A stretch of 64,000 bases of DNA. It comes from Comamonadaceae bacterium UBA2121. Its GTDB lineage: Bacteria > Pseudomonadota > Gammaproteobacteria > Burkholderiales > Burkholderiaceae_C. The stretch is taken from NCBI GenBank assembly GCA_002331385.1, contig DCYB01000002.1:158526-222525 (forward strand), in the 5' to 3' direction. Under the pieces are notes generated by a model that was given only the letters and a program-made list of their open reading frames with translations, did not search any database and had not been told where the DNA came from. A program made the position numbers and the translations under genes. Below are positions 1-8,900 of the stretch, piece by piece (position 1 is the first letter of the stretch; the number at the start of each line of letters is the position of its first letter).

Positions 1-210
1 CTGGCGGGCTACGCGCAGCGGGCCAACGTCGAGTGACGCGAGATCTGACTCCCGGGCGATTTCCGCTTCGCGCACAAACCGGCGCATAGCCTTGACGGTG
101 CCGTCAAGGGATTTGCGAAGTTCTTCAAGCACCCAGGCGAGCGGTCCCAGATCCTGCTCGCCATGTGTCCAATCAGTTACCGAAGCATTCACGGCCTCAA
201 GAGATGACAT
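1..210 (-). CDS. chpA: Hybrid chemotaxis histidine kinase ChpA/PilL, N-terminal fragment
   Basis: Only the first 70 codons are inside the window; the gene runs off the left edge. The frame opens at an ATG at 210 and contains DLGPLAWVLEELRKSL, which I recognise from memory as the N-terminal helical segment of the large CheA-type hybrid kinases of type IV pilus (Pil-Chp) systems in Comamonadaceae. These kinases pass phosphate to the PilG and PilH receivers encoded just upstream. The gene follows pilJ on the same strand, 49 bp after its stop, which is its expected place. A GTG at 231 is an alternative start. No catalytic domain can be seen here, so the call rests on context and the N-terminal similarity. 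Confidence 0.75.
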   Translation of the reverse strand, partial: MSSLEAVNASVTDWTHGEQDLGPLAWVLEELRKSLDGTVKAMRRFVREAEIARESDLASLDVGPLRVARQ

Positions 211-259
211 GGATTCGTCCGCAGCCCACACGAGGCCAGTTCGTTAAAGAGAAACCGCC

Positions 260-2533
260 TTAGGCAATCTTGAATCGAGACACCGACTGCCGCAGTTCCT
301 CTGCCACTTGCGACAGTTCGCGCACCTGCTGGGCCGTCGTGCGCGTACCCTCACCGGTTTGCTCTGTCACCGCAAAAATGTGCTGGATATTCTCCGCCAC
401 TTCGTTGGCCAGTTCGGCCTCGCGCGAGGTGGAGTCAGAGAATTGTTCAATCAATTCCGACAGGCGGCGTGACACGCTGTCGATCTCGGACAGTGCCGTA
501 CCCGCGCTGTCCGACAGACGGGCCCCTTCCACCACACCCTGCGTGGAACGCTCCATGGCGGCCACGGCGTCCTGGGTGTCGGTCTGAATCGCCTTCACGA
601 GCGCCGAAATCTGGCGCGTGGCGTCTGCGGAACGTTCAGCCAATCGCTGCACTTCTTCCGCAACCACAGAGAAGCCGCGACCCGCTTCACCTGCCGAGGC
701 TGCCTGAATGGCAGCGTTCAGGGCCAGCACGTTGGTCTGTTCGGTAATGTCGGAAATCAGCTCGGTAATTTCACCGATCTCCTGCGACGATTCACCCAGG
801 CGCTTGATACGTTTGGACGTGTCCTGAATCTGGTCACGGATCGAGTTCATACCGCCGATGGCGTTCTGCACCGCCGTCAGACCTTGATCAGCCGCTTGCA
901 GCGATTGGCGCGCCACCGCTGCCGACTCCTGCGCCTGCACCGACACGTCGTTAATACGCGAAGCCATGTCCAGAACCGAGCGGCCGGTTTCGCGGATCTC
1001 GCGCAGCTGTTCGGTCGACGCGGCCAGCAGCTCGGTCGACGTTGCGTCCACCTGCGCCGTAGTCTGCGCCACACGGGTCGCCGTGTTCTGCACCGAGCCC
1101 ACCAGTTGGCGCAACTCTTCCACCGTGTAGTTCACCGAGTCGGCGATGGCGCCGGTGATGTCCTCGGTCACGGTCGCTTCCTGTGTCAAATCGCCTTCAG
1201 CCACCGACTGCAGTTCGTTCATCAGACGCAAAATGGCGGCCTGGTTGGCGTCGTTCACGCGCTTGGCTTCTTGCTCCTGGCGCTTGGCATCGCGCTGCAG
1301 CGATTCGGCTGCAGCCTGACGATTGCGCGAGTCACCCAGTTGCACGCGGGAAATACCCACACCGCAAAGCACCACGAACAGACCGGCCAGAATCAGCGCG
1401 ATCAGCGGAATCACGCCGATACCGCTCTGCTCGGACAGACGGGTTTGCAGGTTTTCCAGTGCCACGCGCAGCTTCTCGCTGTCGGCCACGATGTTGGTTT
1501 GCGCTTCACGCGCCGAGACCAGACCTTGCAGGTTGCCCAGAATCGCGCCCGCTTGCGTGCGGGTTTCATCGTACAGCTGGATCAGCGACTGCAGTTGCTC
1601 ACGGGTTTGTGCATCGCGTGCGGCGCCCAGACGCAGATCGGCACTGCCGTCGAGCAGACCCTGCGCGATTTCCTTGAACGAATTCAAGTCCTTGCCAAGC
1701 AGGAACACCGCCTCGGGGCTCACGCCTTCCGTCGTCTGGAATTCGTTGGCCGACTTACCAATACGCTGGGTCAGCATCACCAACTGGCCCGCCGCGGAAA
1801 TCTCGGCCGGGGGCGCGTTATGCTGCAGCTTGAGAGAGGAGACGGTTTCTGCGATTTCCAGCAGATCGGCAGACTGGCGGTTAATGGTGCGCAGCGCGTC
1901 ACCCACCTGGGTCAGGATCTTTTGCTGCTCCATCACTGCCTTGGCGTTGGCCGAAGCCTGCTTGACCTGCGCGGTGATCGCGCCCAACTCGGCGCTGAAG
2001 TCGTCACTCAGCGGCTGCACGTTGAGTTCGCCATCACCGCTGTTCAGCGCATTGACGTTGCGTGTCAGCACGGTCGAGCTGTCGTTCACGTCCTTGAACG
2101 CGGCCGGATTGCCCACCAAGGCTTGCGACACCGATTTCGCCAGACGCTGCGACTGCATCAGCGACTGGCCCGTTGCCGTCAGCTGCTGCGCCGCCCGGTT
2201 GGATCGCTGCAGCACCCAGCCGGCAACCAGCGCCAGCACCAACAGGCCCAGCGCCAACAACAGCAGCAACTTGCGCTGCTGCGCGGCAGGCGAGCCACGA
2301 CCCAGCAAGGGCAAGGTCACCTGATCGGGATCGGTCAGATCGTCCAGCTCGCTGTATTGGCTTTGATTGGGGTCGCCCTGCACGCTGTACATGCCCTCGT
2401 TCTGGAACGAATCGGCCATGGCATCAGCGACGAGCGAATCCTGATTGGACATATCGCCAGAAATGTCCGGATTTTCGTCGGACTGCGCGCTTTTGCGTTT
2501 GAATATTTTGTCAAAAGAACTCGAAAAAGACAT
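260..2533 (-). CDS. pilJ: Type IV pilus methyl-accepting chemotaxis protein PilJ
   Basis: A 757-residue inner-membrane chemoreceptor of the Pil-Chp twitching-motility pathway. A polar cytoplasmic N-terminus (about 1-87) precedes a first membrane segment at about 89-108 and a periplasmic region. A second hydrophobic segment lies near 370-395 (VIPLIALILAGLFVVL), followed by a HAMP-like linker and a long coiled-coil signalling domain. The hairpin tip is the strongly conserved EQTNVLALNAAIQAASAGEA stretch near residue 600, which contacts CheW/CheA-type partners. It follows the CheW-like gene pilI by 21 bp and precedes chpA, so it belongs to the pilGHIJ-chpA operon. The signal sensed is not evident. 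Length and architecture suit PilJ. Confidence 0.95.
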   Translation of the reverse strand: MSFSSSFDKIFKRKSAQSDENPDISGDMSNQDSLVADAMADSFQNEGMYSVQGDPNQSQYSELDDLTDPDQVTLPLLGRGSPAAQQRKLLLLLALGLLVLALVAGWVLQRSNRAAQQLTATGQSLMQSQRLAKSVSQALVGNPAAFKDVNDSSTVLTRNVNALNSGDGELNVQPLSDDFSAELGAITAQVKQASANAKAVMEQQKILTQVGDALRTINRQSADLLEIAETVSSLKLQHNAPPAEISAAGQLVMLTQRIGKSANEFQTTEGVSPEAVFLLGKDLNSFKEIAQGLLDGSADLRLGAARDAQTREQLQSLIQLYDETRTQAGAILGNLQGLVSAREAQTNIVADSEKLRVALENLQTRLSEQSGIGVIPLIALILAGLFVVLCGVGISRVQLGDSRNRQAAAESLQRDAKRQEQEAKRVNDANQAAILRLMNELQSVAEGDLTQEATVTEDITGAIADSVNYTVEELRQLVGSVQNTATRVAQTTAQVDATSTELLAASTEQLREIRETGRSVLDMASRINDVSVQAQESAAVARQSLQAADQGLTAVQNAIGGMNSIRDQIQDTSKRIKRLGESSQEIGEITELISDITEQTNVLALNAAIQAASAGEAGRGFSVVAEEVQRLAERSADATRQISALVKAIQTDTQDAVAAMERSTQGVVEGARLSDSAGTALSEIDSVSRRLSELIEQFSDSTSREAELANEVAENIQHIFAVTEQTGEGTRTTAQQVRELSQVAEELRQSVSRFKIA

Positions 2534-2554
2534 AGTGCAGCCTTACAGAAAATC

Positions 2555-3082
2555 TCACACGCCAATACTTAGAAAAACAGGGCTTTGAGCCAGAACCTGC
2601 AGGTTCAACTCTTGCCATGTCGCCCCCTCTGCGTCGGTATACAAAGTGCCGAAAAATTCGGGTGCATCCTCTGCGGGAGCCTCCGAAGACACAAATGCAT
2701 CCGTGCCGCGCAATCCAAGCAAACTGTCCACCATCAGTGCGGCATTCACTTCCAGTACCGGATTCACTGCCAGCAAACTGGATTCCGTGAGCGCCTGCTC
2801 CGTGCGTGCCACCGGATAGCCCAACAAGCCACCCAGATCGACCACGCCCATGAGCGAGCCGCGCAAGTTCGCGATACCCAGATACCAGGGCTGCGTGTAC
2901 GGCACGGCCTGCACCCCGGTCCACGGGAAAATCTCGCCCGAATGCGCGAGCGGCAACAGATAGCGTCGGCCCGCGGTCTGCACCGCCAGCCAGGACGACA
3001 CGCTCGAACCTTCCGCCTTGGCGGCCTGCAACCGGTTTGCGAGCCGGGTCTGTAGCTCTCTGAGAGCTTCGCGATTGGCCAT
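2555..3082 (-). CDS. pilI: CheW-like twitching motility protein PilI
   Basis: A 175-residue CheW-domain adaptor that links the PilJ receptor to the ChpA kinase. The ATG at 3082 (MANREALRELQ) was chosen because it gives a normal CheW-domain length; longer in-frame openings upstream run back over the pilH coding region. CheW-like features include YLLPLAHSGEIFPW near the start of the domain and YLGIANLRGSLMGVVDLGGLLG, the conserved beta-sandwich core with the GxxNLRG signature. It lies between pilH and pilJ on the same strand, 46 bp after the pilH stop. Its partners are inferred from gene order. Confidence 0.92.
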   Translation of the reverse strand: MANREALRELQTRLANRLQAAKAEGSSVSSWLAVQTAGRRYLLPLAHSGEIFPWTGVQAVPYTQPWYLGIANLRGSLMGVVDLGGLLGYPVARTEQALTESSLLAVNPVLEVNAALMVDSLLGLRGTDAFVSSEAPAEDAPEFFGTLYTDAEGATWQELNLQVLAQSPVFLSIGV

Positions 3083-3128
3083 GTATCCCGCTTCTCGTTT
3101 CTTGTCTATCGAATAGAGGACCGGCGCT

Positions 3129-3494
3129 TTAGCTGAGCGCGTCGATCTTGGCCTGCAACTCGGCAGGGTCCACCGGCTTGGTGATGTAGCCACGCGCGCC
3201 CTGGCGCATACCCCACACGCGGTCGGTTTCCTGATTCTTGCTGGTGCACATGATGATGGGCACATCCGCAAATTGCGGATCGCGCGAAATCGTGCGGGTC
3301 AACTGGAAGCCGTTCTGGCCCGGCATCACCACATCCATCAGGATGAGGTCCGGCTTCTCTTCGCTCAGGCGCTTGATCGCCTCATCAGCGTTCTCGGCCG
3401 TGCGCACTTGCAGGCCGCGTTTTTGCAGCAGGTCGGTCAGATACATCAGCTCGGTCTTCGAGTCGTCGACCACCAAAATCTTCTGAATGCTCAT
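3129..3494 (-). CDS. pilH: Response regulator PilH (single receiver domain)
   Basis: A 121-residue stand-alone receiver domain without an output domain. The acidic pocket is DD at 10-11, the predicted phospho-acceptor is D54 in ILMDVVMP, the conserved T is in MCTS, and the lysine is in YITKP. In Pseudomonas, PilG and PilH are the two CheY-like outputs of the Pil-Chp system, controlling pilus extension and retraction. Its ATG overlaps the pilG stop by four bases (ATGA at 3491-3494), so the two are probably translationally coupled. It is assigned as PilH rather than PilG by position, second in the operon and next to pilI. Confidence 0.93.
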   Translation of the reverse strand: MSIQKILVVDDSKTELMYLTDLLQKRGLQVRTAENADEAIKRLSEEKPDLILMDVVMPGQNGFQLTRTISRDPQFADVPIIMCTSKNQETDRVWGMRQGARGYITKPVDPAELQAKIDALS

Positions 3495-3895
3495 TGCACG
3501 GCTCCTTGATTCGAAATCGCAAACTGCTGCACAGCCTGCAGCAATTGATCCTTGGTAAACGGCTTGGTGAGGTACTCCTGACAACCCACCATGCGTCCAC
3601 GCGCCTTGTCGAACACGCCGTCCTTGGAAGACAGCATAACCACGGGCGTATCGGCAAACCGGGCGTTGCGCTTGATGATGGCGCAGGTCTGGTAGCCGTC
3701 GAGCTTGGGCATCAAGATGTCACAAAAAATGAGCTGTGGATGGAAATCGTTGATTTTCGAAAGTGCATCGAATCCATCGTCAGCCAGCATCACATCGTGT
3801 CCCCCTTGCTTGAGAAAAATCTCGGCACTGCGGCGAATGGTGTTGCTGTCGTCAACGACCAGTACCTTGAACGTCTGGTTAGCTGCGGTTGTCAA
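3491..3895 (-). CDS. pilG: Response regulator PilG (single receiver domain)
   Basis: A 134-residue CheY-like receiver and the first gene of the pilGHIJ-chpA run. The receiver signature is complete: DD at 15-16, predicted phosphorylated aspartate D59 (IFCDILMP), SSK in the switch strand and K in YLTKPF. There is no DNA-binding domain. It probably receives phosphate from ChpA and controls twitching motility. Its stop overlaps the pilH start. The operon promoter should lie in the 49 bp between pilG and the rubredoxin stop, or upstream of the rubredoxin gene, which reads in the same direction. Confidence 0.93.
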   Translation of the reverse strand: MTTAANQTFKVLVVDDSNTIRRSAEIFLKQGGHDVMLADDGFDALSKINDFHPQLIFCDILMPKLDGYQTCAIIKRNARFADTPVVMLSSKDGVFDKARGRMVGCQEYLTKPFTKDQLLQAVQQFAISNQGAVQ

Positions 3896-3944
3896 TTTGG
3901 AGAGCCCCCGTGTATCGAAGAATCGTGACTGTCAAAGTCCCGCA

Positions 3945-4118
3945 TCAGATTTCCACCATTTCAAAATCTTCCTTGCGTGCGCCGCACTCGGGACAGGTCC
4001 AGTTCATGGGTACCAGTTCCCAGGACGTATTGGGTGGAATACCATGGTCGGGAGCACCTTGCTCCTCGTCATAAATCCAGCCACAAATCAAACACATCCA
4101 AGTTTTTGAGGTTGCCAC
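3945..4118 (-). CDS. Rubredoxin
   Basis: A 57-residue protein below most gene-finder length limits. It carries two rubredoxin knuckles: C9-x2-C12 (MCLICGWIYD) and C42-x2-C45 (WTCPECGARKEDF), which should bind one iron. The aromatic core residues W7, Y16 and W40 are present. Rubredoxins carry one electron to cytoplasmic partners such as oxygenases or oxidases. The chosen start is a GTG at 4118, since an ATG further in (WMCLIC) would cut the domain. It is divergent from thiD and lies just upstream of pilG, an arrangement I recognise from other Comamonadaceae. The redox partner is unknown. Confidence 0.93.
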   Translation of the reverse strand: MATSKTWMCLICGWIYDEEQGAPDHGIPPNTSWELVPMNWTCPECGARKEDFEMVEI

Positions 4119-4212
4119 AGCTTAAATAGCCTTCACATAGAATGCAACGATTGTATCTAGTCATCACCGGAAGATGCTGCTTTCGTGCCACCGGCTACGC
4201 TGGCGTCTGTAA

Positions 4213-5172
4213 ATGAAACCAGAACAGACACACCCAACATCACTATCGTCCCCAAACCAACCGGAGGAAGTACCTGGCGCCGTTTGCGTCTTGACTTTCA
4301 ACGCCAACGATCCCAGCGGAGCCGGAGGATTAACGGGTGACACCACTGCTATGGCTTCCGTGGGAGCGCATGCGCTGGCTATTGTGACCGGCACCTATGT
4401 GCGAGACACAACAGAAACCGTCGATTTCTACCCAATTGATGATGAAGCTGTTGCAGATCAAGCACAAACCATCTTCCAGGACGTCCCGATTCAGGCCATC
4501 AAGGTCGGCTTTGCAGGCAGCCCCGAGAACCTGGCCATCATTGCACAAGTAACAGCTGATTACCCAGAAATCCCTGTCATTGCCTATATGCCCAACTTAT
4601 CGTGGTGGGAAGATGACCGAATCGATCAATATCTTGATGCATTTCAAGAATTAGTACTTCCGCAAACATCAGTGTTGGTAGGAAACCACAGCACACTGCG
4701 CCGCTGGTTGTTACAAGACTGGGAGCACGAGCGAGCACCCACTGCGCGAGAAATTGCCATGGCCGCAGCCGAGCATGGCGTGGCCTATTCACTCGTCACC
4801 GGAGTGCCGGTAGACAACCAGCACTTCGACAACGTGCTCACCTCTGGCCAGGCCATTCTTGGCAGCGGCCAGTTTGAGCGTCTCGAGGTCAGCTTCTCCG
4901 GTGCGGGTGATACCCTCTCGGCTGCTCTCGCGGCCTTGATCGCGTGCGACAACGACCTGGGCGACGCCACCCGCGAAGCCCTGCTCTACCTCGATGGCTG
5001 CCTGCTCGCGGCGTACCGGCCCGGCATGGGCAAGCTGCTGCCCGACCGCATGTTCTGGGCACAACCCGATGACGAGGACGACGACGCACAAGGTGACGAG
5101 CCCTCCAGCGACGGCGGCGATGCCCCCGACATCGACGCATTCCAACTACCACCCCATGACACATCCCACTGA
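4213..5172 (+). CDS. thiD: Phosphomethylpyrimidine (HMP-P) kinase ThiD-like
   Basis: A 319-residue ribokinase-fold protein of the ThiD family, which phosphorylates hydroxymethylpyrimidine and its monophosphate for thiamine synthesis. Family features are the N-terminal NDPSGAGGLTGDTTAMASVGAH motif, the VGFAGSPEN segment and the FSGAGDTLSAALAA anion-hole motif with its catalytic Asp near the C-terminus. The last 40 or so residues form an acidic, low-complexity tail (DDEDDD) not typical of the core fold. No other thi genes are nearby. The 3' end overlaps the start of hemL by 17 bp, implying coupled expression. It could be a pyridoxal-type kinase, but ThiD fits the motifs better. Confidence 0.85.
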   Translation: MKPEQTHPTSLSSPNQPEEVPGAVCVLTFNANDPSGAGGLTGDTTAMASVGAHALAIVTGTYVRDTTETVDFYPIDDEAVADQAQTIFQDVPIQAIKVGFAGSPENLAIIAQVTADYPEIPVIAYMPNLSWWEDDRIDQYLDAFQELVLPQTSVLVGNHSTLRRWLLQDWEHERAPTAREIAMAAAEHGVAYSLVTGVPVDNQHFDNVLTSGQAILGSGQFERLEVSFSGAGDTLSAALAALIACDNDLGDATREALLYLDGCLLAAYRPGMGKLLPDRMFWAQPDDEDDDAQGDEPSSDGGDAPDIDAFQLPPHDTSH

Positions 5173-6460
5173 TTTGAATCTCTCCCTTTTCGAACGCGCC
5201 AAGCAGGTCATCCCCGGTGGCGTGAACTCGCCCGTACGCGCCTTCAACGCGGTCGGCGGCACACCCCGCTTTGTCGAACATGCACTCGGCGCCTACTTCT
5301 GGGACGCCAACGGTCAGCAATTCACGGACTACATTGGTTCGTGGGGCCCCATGATCCTCGGCCACGGTCACCCCGAAGTCATCAGCGAAGTGCAGAAGGC
5401 CGTGCTTGAGGGCTTCTCCTACGGCGCCCCCACCGAGCGTGAAGTCCAGTTGGCCGAAGCCATCCTGAAAATCATGCCCTCCATGGAAATGGTGCGCCTG
5501 GTCAGCTCCGGCACCGAAGCCGGCATGAGCGCCCTGCGCCTGGCGCGCGGCTTCACCGGACGCAACAAGATCATCAAGTTCAATGGCTGCTACCACGGCC
5601 ATGCCGACTCACTGCTCGTGAAGGCGGGTTCGGGACTGGCGACGTTCGGCTCGTCCTCCTCCGCCGGCGTGCCCGCCGATGTGGTCAAGGACACCATCGT
5701 CCTGGAATACAACGACATTGCCCAACTCGAAGAAGCGTTTGCCCAGATCGGCGGCGACATCGCCTGCGTCATCATGGAGCCCATCGCGGGCAACATGAAC
5801 TTCGTGCGTGCCTCGGTCGAGTTCACGCGCCGCATCCGCGAGCTCACACGTGAGCACGGCGCGCTCATGATCTACGACGAAGTCATGACCGGCTTCCGCG
5901 TGGCGCTGGGCGGCGCGCAAAGCCTCTACGCACAGCAGATCGAAGGCTTCCAGCCCGACATCACCGTGATGGGCAAAGTCATCGGCGGCGGCATGCCCAT
6001 GGCCGCTTTTGGCGCGCGCCGCGAAATCATGGAAAAGCTCTCTCCGCTCGGCCCCGTCTACCAGGCCGGTACGCTGTCTGGCAACCCGATTGCCACCGCG
6101 TGCGGACTCAAGACGCTGGAACTCATCAGCCGTCCCGGCTTCCACGACGCGCTGCATGCCACCACAGGCCGACTCATGGCGGGCCTCAAGAAAGAAGCCG
6201 ACGCCGCAGGTCTGCCCTTCAGCGTGGACCACCAGGGTGGCCTGTTCGGGTTTTACTTCCTGCCCGAACTACCCGCCACGTACACCGAAGTCATGAAGAC
6301 CGACGGCAAGGTCTTCAACAAGTTCTTCCACGGCATGCTGGACCGCGGCCACTACTTCGCCCCCGCGCTCTATGAAGCCGGTTTCGTCAGCGCCGCACAC
6401 ACACACGACGACGTGGACAAAACCATCGAAGCCGCGCGCGACGTGTTCAAGACGCTGTAA
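5156..6460 (+). CDS. hemL: Glutamate-1-semialdehyde 2,1-aminomutase
   Basis: A 434-residue PLP enzyme that converts glutamate-1-semialdehyde to 5-aminolevulinate in the C5 route to tetrapyrroles. The N-terminus LFERAKQVIPGGVNSPVRAF is diagnostic. The predicted PLP lysine is K274 in VMGKVIGGGMP, and the SSGTEA phosphate-binding motif and YDEVMTGFRV are intact. The ATG at 5156 was chosen because translation from there begins right at the family N-terminus; it overlaps thiD by 17 bp. A hairpin terminator follows at 6481. Length matches the family. Confidence 0.97.
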   Translation: MTHPTDLNLSLFERAKQVIPGGVNSPVRAFNAVGGTPRFVEHALGAYFWDANGQQFTDYIGSWGPMILGHGHPEVISEVQKAVLEGFSYGAPTEREVQLAEAILKIMPSMEMVRLVSSGTEAGMSALRLARGFTGRNKIIKFNGCYHGHADSLLVKAGSGLATFGSSSSAGVPADVVKDTIVLEYNDIAQLEEAFAQIGGDIACVIMEPIAGNMNFVRASVEFTRRIRELTREHGALMIYDEVMTGFRVALGGAQSLYAQQIEGFQPDITVMGKVIGGGMPMAAFGARREIMEKLSPLGPVYQAGTLSGNPIATACGLKTLELISRPGFHDALHATTGRLMAGLKKEADAAGLPFSVDHQGGLFGFYFLPELPATYTEVMKTDGKVFNKFFHGMLDRGHYFAPALYEAGFVSAAHTHDDVDKTIEAARDVFKTL

Positions 6461-6480
6461 TCCCGCAGTCGTCCATGCGA

Positions 6481-6508
6481 AAAAGCGCTCCCGAGGGAGC
6501 GCTTTTTT
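6481..6508 (+). terminator. Rho-independent terminator after hemL
   Basis: GCGCTCCC (6485-6492) pairs with GGGAGCGC (6495-6502) across a two-base gap and is followed by six T residues. The A-run on the left arm could let it work on the opposite strand for the cytochrome gene ending at 6552. It lies 20 bp after the hemL stop. Confidence 0.85.
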
Positions 6509-6551
6509 CATGGCATCAAGGCATGCGCCCCAGCGGTGTTCCGCCGACGGC

Positions 6552-7001
6552 TCACGGCGCTTTCGCCGGTGGGACGGCCATCACCCACTCAGCCATTTGC
6601 TGTGCTTGTTCCGGCGTAATTTGCGGGTGTCTCGGCATGATGACGTTGCCCCAGGTGCCGACACTGCCCTCGCGGATTTTGCGCGCGAGGTGGTCGATGG
6701 CATCGCCCTGCGACTGATACCTGGCCGCAATCGCTTCAAATGCCGGTCCAACGTAACTGCGCGTGAGCCCGTGACAGCGCATGCAGTCGGAGCCCTCGAC
6801 GAGGGCCTTGCCTGCAGCGAGTTCAGGGCGCGCCTTCATTACCTCGTCCATGGCACTGGCGGCGGGCGCGGGGCGCATGATGAGCCAGCCCACGTTGGCC
6901 ACGCCAAACGCGACCAGCAACATGAAAATCACCAGCGCCCAACCGATCCATTTCGGTCGATTGGGAGCGGGTTCGTCGTCTTCGTCGTAGCGGTCTGCCA
7001 C
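6552..7001 (-). CDS. Membrane-anchored c-type cytochrome, class I
   Basis: A 149-residue protein with an uncleaved N-terminal membrane anchor at about 21-41 and one haem site C73-MR-C76-H77. M122 (NVIMPRHPQ) is the likely sixth ligand. This is the layout of small periplasm-facing cytochromes c551/c552 that pass electrons between respiratory complexes. The first 20 residues are acidic then basic and face the cytoplasm. It lies 8 bp after the purH stop on the same strand and may be expressed at the end of the dusB-fis-purH operon. The electron partner is not evident. Confidence 0.9.
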   Translation of the reverse strand: MADRYDEDDEPAPNRPKWIGWALVIFMLLVAFGVANVGWLIMRPAPAASAMDEVMKARPELAAGKALVEGSDCMRCHGLTRSYVGPAFEAIAARYQSQGDAIDHLARKIREGSVGTWGNVIMPRHPQITPEQAQQMAEWVMAVPPAKAP

Positions 7002-7009
7002 GGTGTGGA

Positions 7010-8614
7010 TCAGTGACGGAAGTGGCGCACGCCGGTGAAGACCATGGCCACGCCGCGCTCGTTGGCGGCGTCGATCACTTCCTGATCGCGCATGGAGCCA
7101 CCGGGCTGGGCCACGCAGGTCGCGCCTGCATCGACCACGACGTCGAGACCGTCACGGAACGGGAAGAACGCGTCGCTGGCGACCACGGTGTTTTGCAGCG
7201 TGAGCTTGGCGGCTTCGGCTTTGATGGAGGCGATGCGGGCCGAGTCCAGACGCGACATCTGGCCTGCGCCCACGCCCATGGTCATGCCGTTCTTGCAGAA
7301 CACGATGGCGTTGGATTTGACGAACTTGGCCACTTTCCACGCAAACAGCAGGTCTTGCAGCTCTTCCGGTGTGGGTTGCTTGATGGTGACGACCTTCAGG
7401 TCAGCCAGTTGCAACTCGTGGTTGTCGGCCGTCTGCAGCAGGATGCCCGAGCCAACACGCTTGGATTCCATGGCATTGCGCCCATTGTCCCAATCGCTCG
7501 CGCCGCCCTTGGGCAGTGCAATCTTCATAAGACGCACGTTCACCTTGCTCTTGAAGATCTCCAGTGCTTCTGCGCTGAAGTCCGGCGCCATCAGCACTTC
7601 GACGAACTGCTTGGAAACCGCTTGCGCAGCGGCCTGATCCACCGGACGGTTGAAGGCGATGATGCCGCCGAACGCGCTCGTGGGGTCGGTCTGGAACGCC
7701 TTGGCATAGGCTTCGTGCGCGTCCTTGCCCACGGCCACGCCGCAGGGGTTGGCGTGCTTGATGATGACGCAGGCGGGCTCGTTGAAGCTCTTCACGCATT
7801 CCCAGGCCGCGTCGGCGTCGGCAATGTTGTTGTAGGAGAGTTCCTTGCCTTGCAGTTGCTCGCCCATGGCCAGTGAGCCGGGCGCGGGGTACAGATCGCG
7901 GTACCACGCCGCTTGCTGGTGGCTGTTTTCACCATAGCGCAGGTCCTGCATCTTGATGAACTGGCCGTTGGCCTGACCGGGGAACAGGCTGCGCTCGGGC
8001 ACGTAGGCTTCGGACAGCTTGTCGTCTTCGAACTTCACCGACGAGAGGTAGTCACTGATCGCGCCGTCGTACTGCGCGATGCGGTTGAACGCAGCCACCG
8101 ACAGCTCAAACCGCAATGCGTTCGAGAGCTTGCCGCCCGCCTTCAGTTCGGCCAGCACCTTCTCGTACTGGTCGGCAGCGGTGACCACGCCCACGTCCTT
8201 CCAGTTCTTGGCGGCAGAGCGCACCATGGCCGGGCCGCCGATGTCGATGTTCTCGATCGCATCGGCCAGCGTGCAACCGGGCTTGGCCACGGTGGCTTCA
8301 AACGGGTAGAGGTTCACCACCAGCAGGTCGATGGTGTCGATCTGGTGCTCCTTGAGCGCAGCCATGTGCGCGGGCAGGTCGCGGCGCGCCAGCAGGCCGC
8401 CGTGCACCTTGGGGTGCAGCGTTTTCACGCGGCCATCGAGCATCTCGGGGAACTGGGTGACTTCGGCCACCTCGGTCACGGGCAGGCCCTTGTCGGCCAG
8501 CAGCTTGGCGGTGCCGCCGGTGGACAAGAGCGTCACGCCCAGTGCATGCAGGGCCTGCGCAAACTCGACAATGCCGGTTTTGTCGGAGACGGAAATCAGT
8601 GCTTTCATGTTCAT
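7010..8614 (-). CDS. purH: Bifunctional AICAR transformylase / IMP cyclohydrolase
   Basis: A 534-residue enzyme for the last two steps of purine synthesis. The N-terminal MGS-fold cyclohydrolase begins ALISVSDKTGIVEFAQALHA and has LLSTGGTA and TLHPKVHGGLLARRD. The C-terminal transformylase contains KHANPCGVA with the catalytic Lys-His pair, and ends DAANERGVAMVFTGVRHFRH. Two in-frame ATGs lie at 8614 and 8608, and neither has a strong Shine-Dalgarno sequence, so the exact start is uncertain by two residues. It follows fis on the same strand. Length matches the family. Confidence 0.97.
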   Translation of the reverse strand: MNMKALISVSDKTGIVEFAQALHALGVTLLSTGGTAKLLADKGLPVTEVAEVTQFPEMLDGRVKTLHPKVHGGLLARRDLPAHMAALKEHQIDTIDLLVVNLYPFEATVAKPGCTLADAIENIDIGGPAMVRSAAKNWKDVGVVTAADQYEKVLAELKAGGKLSNALRFELSVAAFNRIAQYDGAISDYLSSVKFEDDKLSEAYVPERSLFPGQANGQFIKMQDLRYGENSHQQAAWYRDLYPAPGSLAMGEQLQGKELSYNNIADADAAWECVKSFNEPACVIIKHANPCGVAVGKDAHEAYAKAFQTDPTSAFGGIIAFNRPVDQAAAQAVSKQFVEVLMAPDFSAEALEIFKSKVNVRLMKIALPKGGASDWDNGRNAMESKRVGSGILLQTADNHELQLADLKVVTIKQPTPEELQDLLFAWKVAKFVKSNAIVFCKNGMTMGVGAGQMSRLDSARIASIKAEAAKLTLQNTVVASDAFFPFRDGLDVVVDAGATCVAQPGGSMRDQEVIDAANERGVAMVFTGVRHFRH

Positions 8615-8666
8615 TCGAGGATAAGTTCAGGAATTCTTTGCGAGATGGAACGGCCAGGCCGCAGCC

Positions 8667-8900
8667 TCACAACAGCTTGTGTTCCACCAGCTTCTTGCGC
8701 AGCGTGTTGCGGTTCAGGCCGAGCCATTCGGCAGCGCGGGACTGGTTCTCGTTGGCCTGCGTCATCACCACTTCCAGCAGCGGCTTTTCCACGAGGCGGA
8801 TGACCATCTCGTACACGCCGTCCGGGGCTTCGCCGTCCAGATCGCGAAAGTAGCTTTGCAGGCTTTCGCGTACACATTCTTCAATGTTGTTCTTGCTCAT
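8667..8900 (-). CDS. fis: Fis-family nucleoid-associated regulator
   Basis: A 77-residue protein, short compared with E. coli Fis (98 residues) but normal for betaproteobacterial homologues. The C-terminal helix-turn-helix is clear: NENQSRAAEWLGLNRNTLRK. The preceding helices (YEMVIRLVEKPLLEVVMTQ) correspond to the dimer core. Fis bends DNA and tunes rRNA, tRNA and recombination sites. Its start overlaps the dusB stop by 20 bp, the conserved dusB-fis order. purH follows downstream. Confidence 0.93.
   Translation of the reverse strand: MSKNNIEECVRESLQSYFRDLDGEAPDGVYEMVIRLVEKPLLEVVMTQANENQSRAAEWLGLNRNTLRKKLVEHKLL

Noticed and set aside
884..2572. Long open frame opposite pilJ
   Set aside because: An antisense frame caused by high GC at third codon positions; it has no motif and fully overlaps a clear receptor gene.
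4119..4212. Possible TPP riboswitch before thiD
   Set aside because: The gap is only 94 bp and no THI-box-like conserved sequence was found.
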